Notes under the pieces: generated by a model | The model's database searches: none | What the model was told of the DNA's origin: nothing | The model's input: the letters and a program-made list of their open reading frames with translations, nothing else | Position numbers and translations under genes: made by a program | Assembly: GCA_963849955.1 (NCBI GenBank) | Contig: CAWKJU010000019.1 | Location: 40,380-104,379 of the forward strand | Reading direction: 5' to 3' | Origin: CAWFGW01 sp963849955 | GTDB taxonomy: Bacteria; Bacteroidota; Bacteroidia; Cytophagales; JAAEPT01 | Length of the DNA: 64,000 nt | Shown here: piece by piece, positions 1 through 7,812 of the stretch | How the letters are laid out: each line of letters opens with the position of its first letter | How positions within the stretch are numbered: the stretch's first letter is position 1

Positions 1-140
1 AATTTGACTGTTGCACCTTCTTGTACGTTTCCGAGGTCATCTAACACGGTTACAATTAATGCCGTTTTGATTAATTGTGTTTGCGGAGTAAAAGCCATTA
101 CAGCTGCCGCGAGAACAAATAGTAAAAGTATCTTTTTCAT
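1..140 (-). CDS. Exported protein, N-terminal part only
   Basis: The reverse strand reads from an ATG at 138-140 to the window edge without a stop, giving about 46 residues. It begins MKKILLLFVLAAAVMAF, a clear Sec signal peptide (lysines, hydrophobic core, small residues), followed by TALIVTVLDDLGNVQEGATV. That last stretch looks like the first strands of a carboxypeptidase-regulatory-like or other Ig-like beta domain, common in exported Bacteroidota proteins. Only the start is visible, so the function cannot be assigned. It lies 28 bases downstream of the hexapeptide acetyltransferase on the same strand and may be the last visible gene of that run. Confidence 0.6.
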   Translation of the reverse strand, partial: MKKILLLFVLAAAVMAFTPQTQLIKTALIVTVLDDLGNVQEGATVK

Positions 141-168
141 AGTATTAAACATTTAATATTTCTCATAA

Positions 169-804
169 CTACATTTTTTTTGCAGGATTACCAAAAACGG
201 TGGCACCTTCTGGTACATTTTCAATAACTACTGAACCAGCACCCACACGTGCACCAGCACCAATTTTCACTCCAGAAACTACCGTTACACCTGATCCAAT
301 GAATGCACCTTCACCTATAACGACACTCGAGTTGATAATGGTACCAGCACCAATTTGAACAAAATCCTCAATTACAGCATCAAAATCAATGAGTGAGTTA
401 CTATGAATAAGTGTATGGTTATTCACCTTAGCTCCTGCATTAACATACACGCCTGCATTAATAAAATTACCATAACCTAAAAATGCCAGATCAGACACTT
501 TGGCTAAAGGATGAACGGCATTAATCGGCATTACTTTCCACTCTTCATGAAGCATTTCCACAAGACTTCTTTTGTAACTCATGTCATCGCTTGCGATAAA
601 CACATTACATTCATGGTCGATGTACTTTAAAAGACTTTCATCATCTGTGCTTCCAAGTACCATTACCCCTTCTACCTCGGTTTGATGTAATTCCTGGTCA
701 TCGTCAAGAAAACAGTAGGTTACTACATTTCCTTGATTAAAAATATCTAACGCAACTTTTCCTAACCCCTGAGCACCTAATATAATTACCGACTTTCCTT
801 CCAT
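169..804 (-). CDS. PglD/NeuD-like sugar O- or N-acyltransferase (left-handed beta-helix)
   Basis: A protein of 211 residues. The N-terminus (SVIILGAQGLGKVALDIF) is the small Rossmann-like domain of the PglD/NeuD family. The C-terminal half (about residues 100-205) is made of hexapeptide repeats of the [LIV]-G-x4 kind (GYGNFINAGVYVNAGAKV, IGEGAFIGSGVTV, IGAGARVGAGSVV) ending in the usual GNPAKK. Such enzymes acetylate an amino- or hydroxyl-sugar for surface polysaccharide or glycan synthesis with acetyl-CoA. The acceptor cannot be read from the sequence. Its ATG overlaps the stop of the upstream peptidase gene by one base (TAATG), implying translational coupling, although the two functions are unrelated. 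Confidence 0.85.
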   Translation of the reverse strand: MEGKSVIILGAQGLGKVALDIFNQGNVVTYCFLDDDQELHQTEVEGVMVLGSTDDESLLKYIDHECNVFIASDDMSYKRSLVEMLHEEWKVMPINAVHPLAKVSDLAFLGYGNFINAGVYVNAGAKVNNHTLIHSNSLIDFDAVIEDFVQIGAGTIINSSVVIGEGAFIGSGVTVVSGVKIGAGARVGAGSVVIENVPEGATVFGNPAKKM

Positions 805-2522
805 TATTTAACTTCCTCCAATTCTGCTTTGATAAAATCGATTAGCTCTTTAATGTACGATTTGGAAAAATCGAACCGTACTCCAGCAGCTTCATATATT
901 TCTGAAATAGGCTTTTTATAACCGAGTTTCAACGCATCCATGTACTGCGCTAAACCTTTTTCTTTATTCTCTTTAAAATTCTTATAGACCGCAATGGCAC
1001 CCAGTTGAGCCATACCATATTCGATATAATAAAAAGGTACTTCGTATAAATGCAGCTGCTTTTGCCAGATATAGTCTTTGTAAGACTCTAAACCTGACCA
1101 ATCAACTACTGAAGAACTAAATTGCTCAAACACACGATTCCAGGCTGCTTTTCTTTCTTCTATGGTGTGGGTAGGGTTTTCGTAAATCCAATGTTGAAAC
1201 TTATCAATGGTAGCAACCCATGGCAAGGTTTCAATCACTTGCTCTAAGTGCTCACGTTTAGCGCGTTTAAAGTCTTCTTCATTATCAAAAAACTCATCCC
1301 ACGTGTCTAAGGTCATCAATTCCATCGACATTGACGCCAATTCTGCCACTTCTGAAGGCGTATGCTTAAAGTCACTTAATTCTAAATCCCTTGTTACAAA
1401 AGAGTGAAATGCATGTCCTCCTTCGTGTACCATGGTCACCACATCACGCAATTGACCAGAAGCATTCATAAAAATAAAGGGAACACCTACTTCGTCAAGT
1501 GGATAATTATAGCCACCTGGAGCTTTGCCAATTCTTGAATCCAAATCCAGGTGATTCATCGCTTTCATGATGCGCAGCTTATCACCCAAATCCGTGCTCA
1601 AGCGATCAAAACAGCGGATAGATTTGTCCAATAATTCCTCTCCTGTTTCAAATGCTTTTAAGGGTTTGTTTCCGTCTACATCTACAGATCCATCCCATGG
1701 TCTAAGAGTATCTACTCCAAGTTTTCTTTTTCTTTCTTCTGCAAATTGGTTTAATAAAGGAACAATTTCCGAAGCGATTGATTCATGAAAATCGAAACAG
1801 TCTTGGGGCGTATAATCAAACCGACCTAAGGCTTTAAATTTATAATCCCGATAGTTATCGAAACCCGCATTTTGAGCGATTTGGTGTCTCAAACCAATCA
1901 AGGTATTAAACAGTTCGTCTAATTGTTCACTATCTTGCTCTCTTCGTTTTTGAATCATAAAATACACTTTCTCACGCATTGCACGATCAGTGTCTTTCAG
2001 ATAAACCGAAGCTTGTTGTAAGGTTAGTTCCTTTCCATCCAGCTCAATAGTCATTGCGCCATTAATAGCGCCAAATTTTTGTGACTCCTGGGAAGATTTC
2101 ACATTTAAAGGGATGTTTTCCTCACGAAACAATTCAATATTTGTTCGTATTGAACGAATCATGATATCGTATCCTTCCTGTTTTTTTAATTCATCCAAAA
2201 AGGGAGATTCCACGGCCTTTTTACTTAACTCATTTTCAATCGGCTCAATGTGGGGACTAATTTCAGAAATGAAATAGTTATAACTATCGGTCAAGGCTTG
2301 ATCTTTGGTGTTGCAAGTCATTTTGATATAGCGCCACGCCAGATCTTCCTCCAACATGGATTCCAGCTCACTCTTATCCTGAAACCAGCGTTTCAACTCG
2401 CTGGCAGAGTTAATTTTGCGATCCTTTAATTCGATAAAAAAAGGTTTTAAGCTTTCCCAATCGATGACTATAAAGTCTTCTGGCAAGAAATTTCTTGCTC
2501 CTCTTTCCAATACCTCTACCAT
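804..2522 (-). CDS. M3-family oligoendopeptidase
   Basis: A protein of 572 residues, the usual length for the PepF/M3B group. The zinc motif HEGGH is at residues 366-370, preceded by the M3-typical SGQLRDVVTMV, with the third glutamate ligand expected about 25 residues on (EVAELASMSMEL). The active-site loop GGYNYPLDE is just before the zinc helix. No signal peptide is seen, so it should act in the cytoplasm, degrading short peptides. The gene overlaps the acetyltransferase start by one base and lies 15 bases after the ferredoxin reductase gene, so all three are probably cotranscribed from upstream of 3647. Confidence 0.92.
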   Translation of the reverse strand: MVEVLERGARNFLPEDFIVIDWESLKPFFIELKDRKINSASELKRWFQDKSELESMLEEDLAWRYIKMTCNTKDQALTDSYNYFISEISPHIEPIENELSKKAVESPFLDELKKQEGYDIMIRSIRTNIELFREENIPLNVKSSQESQKFGAINGAMTIELDGKELTLQQASVYLKDTDRAMREKVYFMIQKRREQDSEQLDELFNTLIGLRHQIAQNAGFDNYRDYKFKALGRFDYTPQDCFDFHESIASEIVPLLNQFAEERKRKLGVDTLRPWDGSVDVDGNKPLKAFETGEELLDKSIRCFDRLSTDLGDKLRIMKAMNHLDLDSRIGKAPGGYNYPLDEVGVPFIFMNASGQLRDVVTMVHEGGHAFHSFVTRDLELSDFKHTPSEVAELASMSMELMTLDTWDEFFDNEEDFKRAKREHLEQVIETLPWVATIDKFQHWIYENPTHTIEERKAAWNRVFEQFSSSVVDWSGLESYKDYIWQKQLHLYEVPFYYIEYGMAQLGAIAVYKNFKENKEKGLAQYMDALKLGYKKPISEIYEAAGVRFDFSKSYIKELIDFIKAELEEVK

Positions 2523-2537
2523 CTTCCCTAGTGTGTT

Positions 2538-3647
2538 TTACTCAATTTCAATTACAATTCCATCTGATTTTGGGTGACCAATACAGGTCAACACATAACC
2601 TTGCTCAATTTGTGAGGCCGTCAATCCATCCTCGTGATCCATTTCTACGGTACCGCTAGTACATTTACCCATACAAGCTGTACACAAACCACTTTGACAC
2701 GAAAACGGCATATCAATACCTTTATCCAACGCAGTAAACAAAATACTTTCGTTTTCTGAAACATCAAACTGGTGCTCTTCGCCCGCAATTTTCACTGTTA
2801 TTTTATATACATCATCACCTTCTGTAGTGCTTGTTTTTGAAAGTGTATCTTCAGCAGCCAGGCTTACAAATACCTCTTTCTTGAAGCGAGTCATATCTGC
2901 TCCCATGTCTACCAATGTTTCCTCCACCGTTTCCATCATTGGAGTGGGGCCACACACAAAATATTCGATGGGATCAGTAATTTCAATATTGAGGTTAGCA
3001 AAATATTTTTTTATCGTTTTAGAGGTTAAAAAACCTGGTACTTCTATTTCAACGTTTTTAGTCCCAAAACCTAAAAACCCTTTTCTCTTTTCTACTTGAA
3101 TCGATACATTTTGATCATCTAAATGATGAATCAAGCGAAACCGTTCGCCATATTGGACTTTAATTTCATCCAGTTGTTTTTGAAAGATAATGCTATCGGT
3201 TCCTCTGTTTGAATAAATTAATGAAACTAAACTTCCTGACTCTTGACTCAAGACCGTCTTTAGAATTGACATCATCGGTGTAATTCCACTTCCACCACCA
3301 AACAACACCACGTGCCGTTGCTGGCCGGGGTGTGGCTCTAAGGTAAAGGTTCCCATCGGAGCCAATACGCGGAGTTCATCGCCAGCTTTCACCGTATCAT
3401 TTATATAATTAGACACCTTACCGCCTTTCACTCGCTTGACCGTGACAGCCAAATTTTCATCATTATATGGTGAAGTGCATATCGAATAGGCTCTTCGTTC
3501 TTCTCTACCATCAATCGGAATCAGCAGGGTTAAGAACTGACCTGATTTATAGCTTATTTTATCTTCTGGTTGTTGAAAAACGATACTTATTGTGTCAGCA
3601 GTTTCGTTTCTTACCTCAACTACTTTTAGATTTAATTCTTTACTCAT
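2538..3647 (-). CDS. PaaE-like ferredoxin--NAD(P)H reductase with 2Fe-2S domain
   Basis: A three-domain flavoprotein of 369 residues. The FAD-binding barrel carries RRAYSI and the GKVSNYI phosphate loop (about residues 1-100). The NAD(P)-binding domain has the glycine-rich FGGGSGITPMMSI and ends in CGPTPMM (about 105-250). The plant-type ferredoxin domain is C-terminal, with cluster ligands C317, C322, C325 and C355. This is the layout of PaaE/HmpX-like oxidoreductases that pass electrons from NAD(P)H to an oxygenase or desaturase. An extra stretch of about 20 residues (VEKRKGFLGFGTKNVEIEV) interrupts the NAD domain, as in some Bacteroidota relatives. No oxygenase partner lies nearby, so the substrate system is unknown. 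Confidence 0.88.
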   Translation of the reverse strand: MSKELNLKVVEVRNETADTISIVFQQPEDKISYKSGQFLTLLIPIDGREERRAYSICTSPYNDENLAVTVKRVKGGKVSNYINDTVKAGDELRVLAPMGTFTLEPHPGQQRHVVLFGGGSGITPMMSILKTVLSQESGSLVSLIYSNRGTDSIIFQKQLDEIKVQYGERFRLIHHLDDQNVSIQVEKRKGFLGFGTKNVEIEVPGFLTSKTIKKYFANLNIEITDPIEYFVCGPTPMMETVEETLVDMGADMTRFKKEVFVSLAAEDTLSKTSTTEGDDVYKITVKIAGEEHQFDVSENESILFTALDKGIDMPFSCQSGLCTACMGKCTSGTVEMDHEDGLTASQIEQGYVLTCIGHPKSDGIVIEIE

Positions 3648-3684
3648 GCTATATTATTTTCTAATGCATAAAATTAACAATACC

Positions 3685-3701
3685 CACTTGTAGTACAAGT
3701 G
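3685..3701. promoter_or_regulatory. Perfect palindrome upstream of the ferredoxin reductase
   Basis: CACTTGTAGTACAAGTG is a perfect dyad with 8-base arms around one central base. It lies 38 bases upstream of the reductase start codon at 3647 and is positioned like an operator for a dimeric regulator. The regulator is not visible in the window. Confidence 0.4.
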
Positions 3702-3763
3702 AGAAATATCAACAAATGTAATTTGATTTAGTTTTATAAAGCGAAAACTACTGTTTCTGCTTT

Positions 3764-4516
3764 CTATCGAGTAGGATAACCGAATATGTTTCTGAAAAGT
3801 TTTCTGGCTTTACGCTGATCGGGTTGGTCGTATACTTTTTTGGTTGGCTTCCAATCTTCACCTACTTCAGGATGCTGATCTTTACCCCACCAGGGAGTAA
3901 TGCGTGAACGATAAGCCACGTTAAAGGGATCTTTTTCTTTTTCTTCTTTCTTTGCCCGCTTTTCTTCCATGCGAGCCTCTCGATCTGCCTTTCTAATTTC
4001 TCGAGGTGAAAGCTTTAAGTCGTCAGCATCGTCCATGTTTTCTTCCTCCAGAATAGCTTTTTCTTCGGCTGTTAACCCTCCTGTTTCAGCCCCTTCTTCA
4101 TCGTCATCTTTATCTTTGTTCTTTTTCTTTCTTTTCTTTTTCTTGTCCTTTACTGGCTCATCAATGGTTTCTCCTGATTCTTCTAACAAACTTTTTTCTT
4201 CGTCAGTGAGTAACTCATCTTCCTCTTCATCCTTGTTTTTTTTCTTCTTTTTCTTTTTGTCTTTTTTCTTTTTTGATGAGGCATCAACTTGTGTTGAATC
4301 ACTAATCACTCCCTCATCTCCTACAGCCGTTGTATCAGAAAGTTCTTTTTTCAGCTTTTTCTTTGCTTTTTTTGCCTTACCTGAATTGGTGAAAATTAAT
4401 GCGTGTTGGTGCATTTTAGAAATTTTACATGACGGTATGGGGCACTTCTTTTTGGAAAGTGAGCACGCTGAGAATAAAAATCCGGAAATTATTAATATTA
4501 AAAGGGAGTACTTCAT
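3764..4516 (-). CDS. Lysine/glutamate-rich lipoprotein of unknown function
   Basis: I start it at the internal ATG 4514-4516 rather than at 4561, because this gives a proper lipoprotein signal: MKYSLLILIISGFLFSAC, with cysteine after FSA. About 250 residues follow, very rich in Lys, Glu and Asp, including several runs of KKKKK and two copies of an LT[DA]EEK...LEE segment separated by a K/D-rich linker, an internal duplication. The C-terminus (about the last 60 residues) is less biased: RSRITPWWGKDQHPEVGEDW and a final LFRNIFGYPTR. It should be anchored in a membrane. I do not recognise the family. It is divergent from the sugar transporter and stands alone. Confidence 0.7.
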   Translation of the reverse strand: MKYSLLILIISGFLFSACSLSKKKCPIPSCKISKMHQHALIFTNSGKAKKAKKKLKKELSDTTAVGDEGVISDSTQVDASSKKKKDKKKKKKKNKDEEEDELLTDEEKSLLEESGETIDEPVKDKKKKRKKKNKDKDDDEEGAETGGLTAEEKAILEEENMDDADDLKLSPREIRKADREARMEEKRAKKEEKEKDPFNVAYRSRITPWWGKDQHPEVGEDWKPTKKVYDQPDQRKARKLFRNIFGYPTR

Positions 4517-4807
4517 GAATAACAATTCAAGGGCAAAGTTAAAATCTTTACTCTTGAGCACAGCATTTTTTCTAATTTTTTAATTCACCAAGAGTTTTGT
4601 GTACGGAATTCGTTCTAATTAGATACATCACAGGTAAAGAGTTAACCGTAATTATATTGATCATCAATAAATTATATACATAAAAAAGTTAACGATTCCA
4701 AAAACAGGCCATCAATTCAAAGTATATTGAAGCCGCTTGGGAAAAATATCAAGCGTTTTCATTTAAATAAAATGTAGTATATTGTGCGGTATTTTTAAAT
4801 GTAAAAC

Positions 4808-4824
4808 ATAAGTTCAAAACTTAT
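4808..4824. promoter_or_regulatory. Inverted repeat in the leader of the sugar transporter
   Basis: ATAAGTT-CAA-AACTTAT is a perfect 7-base dyad with a 3-base spacer, ending 16 bases before the transporter ATG at 4841. It could be an operator or an early leader hairpin. It lies in the 324-base divergent intergenic region 4517-4840, in which I see no gene. Confidence 0.35.
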
Positions 4825-4840
4825 AACAAATTTATTCAGT

Positions 4841-6313
4841 ATGGCAGGAGGAGTAGCGCCTAGTTCTAGTAATAATACATCGTTTGATCCTAATAAGAAT
4901 TATAATGTTCCATTAGCGATCATCACGACCCTTTTTTTTATGTGGGGATTCATCACTTGTATGAATGACATACTAATTCCGAAGTTTAAAAAAGTGTTTG
5001 AATTAAGCGGTACTGAAGCCCTATTGGTTCAAAGTGCTTTTTTTGGAGCTTTTTTCTTTGTTTCGTTAATCTATTTCATTCTTTCAATTACAGGAAATGA
5101 CCTTATTGCAAAATACGGTTATAAGAAAGCCATCATTGTTGGTTTATTGGTGTGTGCATTGGGTTGCTTCGGCTTTATTCCGGCAGCAAACATGGCTTCC
5201 TACAATTTATTCCTTACTTCTCTTTTTATTTTAGCTTCTGGAGTTACCATTTTACAAATGGGTGCTAACCCCTATGTTACTTTATTAGGTAGCCCAGGTG
5301 GAGCTTCAAGTCGATTAAACATGACCCAGGCCTTTAACTCGTTAGGTACAACAGTAGCACCTATAATTGGTGGGATTTTAATCTTCTCGTGTCTTCCGGA
5401 AGAACACCCCCTTGATTCAGTCGTAATGCCCTATGTTGCCCTAGCGTTAACGTTAATGGCGCTGGCTTTTTTAATCTTGTTTTCAAATTTACCTGCCGTT
5501 ACAGACAGTGGATCAGAAAGCCTTAAAAAAGGGAAAGGCGCGTTCGCTTACAGTCACTTGGTGCTTGGTGTAATTTGTATTTTTGCCTATGTAGGTGGTG
5601 AAGTTTCAATTGGTTCCACCATTATTAATTTCTTAGGGCTAGACAATATAGCCGGACTGGGTAATGAAGAGGCGGACAAATACCTCGCAGTCTATTGGGG
5701 TGGTGCCATGATTGGTCGTTTCTTTGCCTCTATTTTCTTAAATGAAGAAACGGTTATTAAAGATAAAATCGGTAGTATTCTTGGGATTTTAGGTTTCGGA
5801 GTTGTTTTGGCGTTATTTCTGACTAACAAAGAAATCATCCTTAGCTTTATTATCCCTCCATGTGAAGGAGCAAAATCCCTTGTCTGGGATTTTAACTCTG
5901 CATTCATATTTATTGGAGTTGTTATCCTAAACATCATCGCTTTCCTTATTGGACAGAGAAAACCTGGAATGACACTAGGCATCTTTGCTTTAGTCGTTTG
6001 TGGATTACTCCTATATGCCATCGTTGGAAATGGTTTTCCAGCTATGTGGGCAGTATTAGTCATTGGTTTATTCAACTCTATTATGTTCCCAACCATTTTC
6101 TCTTTAGCAATTAAAGGACTTGGCATTGATACTTCTCAAGGGAGCTCTTTATTAGTAATGGCTATTGTTGGTGGCGCATTTGTTCCAATCTTACAAGGGC
6201 TGGTTTGGGATGGCTCAGGCTCGTTACAATTGTCGTTTATTGTGCCTTTGATGTGTTATGCTTATATCGCCTTCTACGGTTTTATTGGCTCGAATCCGAA
6301 GAATGTAAACTAA
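4841..6313 (+). CDS. FucP-family sugar:H+ symporter (MFS)
   Basis: A membrane protein of 490 residues with 12 predicted transmembrane segments. It has the family hallmark MWGFITCMNDILIPKFK in TM1 and QMGANPYVTLLG in TM4-5, typical of the L-fucose/glucose/galactose transporters (FucP/GluP). The second half contains FNSIMFPTIFSLAIKGLG, another conserved FucP segment. It should import a hexose with protons across the inner membrane; the exact sugar cannot be read. The loop after TM9 (LSFIIPPCEGAKSLVWDFN) is longer than in E. coli FucP. It is a single-gene unit, with an inverted repeat before and a rho-independent terminator after it. Confidence 0.9.
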   Translation: MAGGVAPSSSNNTSFDPNKNYNVPLAIITTLFFMWGFITCMNDILIPKFKKVFELSGTEALLVQSAFFGAFFFVSLIYFILSITGNDLIAKYGYKKAIIVGLLVCALGCFGFIPAANMASYNLFLTSLFILASGVTILQMGANPYVTLLGSPGGASSRLNMTQAFNSLGTTVAPIIGGILIFSCLPEEHPLDSVVMPYVALALTLMALAFLILFSNLPAVTDSGSESLKKGKGAFAYSHLVLGVICIFAYVGGEVSIGSTIINFLGLDNIAGLGNEEADKYLAVYWGGAMIGRFFASIFLNEETVIKDKIGSILGILGFGVVLALFLTNKEIILSFIIPPCEGAKSLVWDFNSAFIFIGVVILNIIAFLIGQRKPGMTLGIFALVVCGLLLYAIVGNGFPAMWAVLVIGLFNSIMFPTIFSLAIKGLGIDTSQGSSLLVMAIVGGAFVPILQGLVWDGSGSLQLSFIVPLMCYAYIAFYGFIGSNPKNVN

Positions 6314-6336
6314 GTATTCATCAACGAATGAATTTT

Positions 6337-6366
6337 AAAAAAGCTGAACAAATGTTCGGCTTTTTT
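6337..6366 (+). terminator. Rho-independent terminator after the sugar transporter
   Basis: The stem AAAAAAGCTGAAC / GTTCGGCTTTTTT (6337-6349 and 6354-6366) has one G-T wobble, a 4-base AAAT loop and a six-T tail. It lies 24 bases after the transporter stop codon. Confidence 0.85.
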
Positions 6367-6399
6367 GCTTTATAATAACGCTTAACTGATATTTGAAGA

Positions 6400-7278
6400 G
6401 TGAGTGATTTCTGGATCATATTAACCGCCTGCCTGGTAGCTATTCCCTGTAGCATTTTAGGGTGCTTTTTAGTACTTCGTAAAATGGTTATGGTGGGTGA
6501 TGCCATTTCTCATGCAGTGCTGCCAGGTATTGTGATTGCTTATTTGATTACTAAATCGTTTGAATCCATCTACATGGTGCTAGGCGCAGGCATCATCGGA
6601 ATTATCACTACCTTCTTAATCGAATTTCTTCACCGTAAAGCTAAAGTGCAGGAAGATGCAGCAATTGGTGTGACTTTCACGTGGATGTTTTCCATTGGGG
6701 TGATACTGATTTCCGTTTTTACTCGTGGCACTGATTTAGATCAGGACTGTGTGCTTCATGGTGAAATTTTAAACGTGCCTTTTAATCTGTGGATCCTGGA
6801 AAGCGGCATCAACCTGGGGCCCGTGAATGTGTGGACTCTGGGAGTGATTAACTTATTCATTTTAGGGTTTGTCTATTTCTTTTTCAAACAATTGTACATC
6901 ACTACTTTTGACGCAGCATTTGCTACAGCCATGGGCATTTCATCCTCCGTTTGGAATTACCTGCTAATGGGAGCCGTTTCATTTGTCACCGTAGCTTCGT
7001 TTGAATCTGTGGGTGCTATTCTTGTAATTGCCTTTATTGTTGCCCCGGCTGCAACGGCTTACCTGTTAACGGATGAATTGAAAAAAATGCTGATTTATTC
7101 CTCGCTCATTGGTATTGGTTCTTCGGTGGTCGGGTATGGTTTAGCAAGCCTCATTAATGCTGACATTGCTTCTTCCATCACCACGGTGATGGGACTGTTT
7201 TTTGGTCTTACCCTCTTTTTTGCACCAAAACATGGTGTGTTTTTCAAAAACAGATCCGTGAAAGAAGCTTCACTCTAA
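6400..7278 (+). CDS. ABC-3 family metal (Zn/Mn/Fe) transporter permease
   Basis: An integral membrane protein of 292 residues starting at GTG 6400. It has the ZnuB/MntB signature: CSILGCFLVLRKMVMVGDAISHAVLPGIV near the N-terminus and ESVGAILVIAFIVAPAATAYLLTD toward the C-terminus, with about 8 transmembrane segments. It would form the channel of a Zn2+, Mn2+ or Fe2+ importer. Neither the ATPase nor the solute-binding lipoprotein is adjacent: upstream is the terminated sugar transporter, downstream a thioredoxin-like gene. The other subunits must be encoded elsewhere or be borrowed. The spacing to the next two genes is 3 bases each, so it heads an operon ending in mnmE. Confidence 0.88.
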   Translation: MSDFWIILTACLVAIPCSILGCFLVLRKMVMVGDAISHAVLPGIVIAYLITKSFESIYMVLGAGIIGIITTFLIEFLHRKAKVQEDAAIGVTFTWMFSIGVILISVFTRGTDLDQDCVLHGEILNVPFNLWILESGINLGPVNVWTLGVINLFILGFVYFFFKQLYITTFDAAFATAMGISSSVWNYLLMGAVSFVTVASFESVGAILVIAFIVAPAATAYLLTDELKKMLIYSSLIGIGSSVVGYGLASLINADIASSITTVMGLFFGLTLFFAPKHGVFFKNRSVKEASL

Positions 7279-7281
7279 CTT

Positions 7282-7809
7282 ATGACCATGGCTTTTTTCA
7301 AACATACCTGCTTCATCCTTTTGTTCCTACATTGTGGACTGACATACAGTCAAATGGGTGATCAGAATGAGGTGCGGATCCAATGGTTTTCAATTAATGA
7401 TATTGATTCGTTAAAAACATTGGGAGAGAAAAAAGTACTGATCGATGTGTATACCTCCTGGTGTCCTCCATGTAAAAAAATGGATGAATATACCTTTAAA
7501 GACCGCAGGATCATCAACTACATTAACACCAATTTTTATCCGATTAAATTTAATGGAGAAAGTAGTGACACGCTTATTTTCAAAAACGAGACCTACCTCC
7601 CTACCAAAAAAACACATGCGTTAACACATGCGCTGGGAATCTCAGCCTACCCTACTTTCTTATTTTTTGATGAAAAAGGGAACTTAATCACCCAGGAAGC
7701 GAAATTCTTTTCACCCAATGAAATGGAGATTGCGCTACAATATATTCAAGGCAATCATTACAAAACAACCTCCTATGCTCGGTTTAAGTCTAACTACGAA
7801 TTTAAATAA
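7282..7809 (+). CDS. Exported thioredoxin-like protein
   Basis: A protein of 175 residues with a signal peptide (AFFKHTCFILLFLHCGLTYSQ), so it is periplasmic. The redox motif is W-C61-P-P-C64 followed by KKMDEYTF, matching the DUF255/thioredoxin_7 group rather than the CGPC thioredoxins. The cis-proline segment is ISAYPTFLFFDEKGNL. It probably reduces or isomerises disulfides outside the cytoplasm. It sits 3 bases after the metal permease and 3 bases before mnmE. The shared operon says little about its substrate. Confidence 0.85.
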   Translation: MTMAFFKHTCFILLFLHCGLTYSQMGDQNEVRIQWFSINDIDSLKTLGEKKVLIDVYTSWCPPCKKMDEYTFKDRRIINYINTNFYPIKFNGESSDTLIFKNETYLPTKKTHALTHALGISAYPTFLFFDEKGNLITQEAKFFSPNEMEIALQYIQGNHYKTTSYARFKSNYEFK

Positions 7810-7812
7810 CAC

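Noticed and set aside
3969..4583. Rightward Ser/Phe-rich frame opposite the lysine-rich lipoprotein
   Set aside because: It is the antisense image of the AAA/GAA-rich codons. The leftward frame has a lipobox signal and is the real gene.
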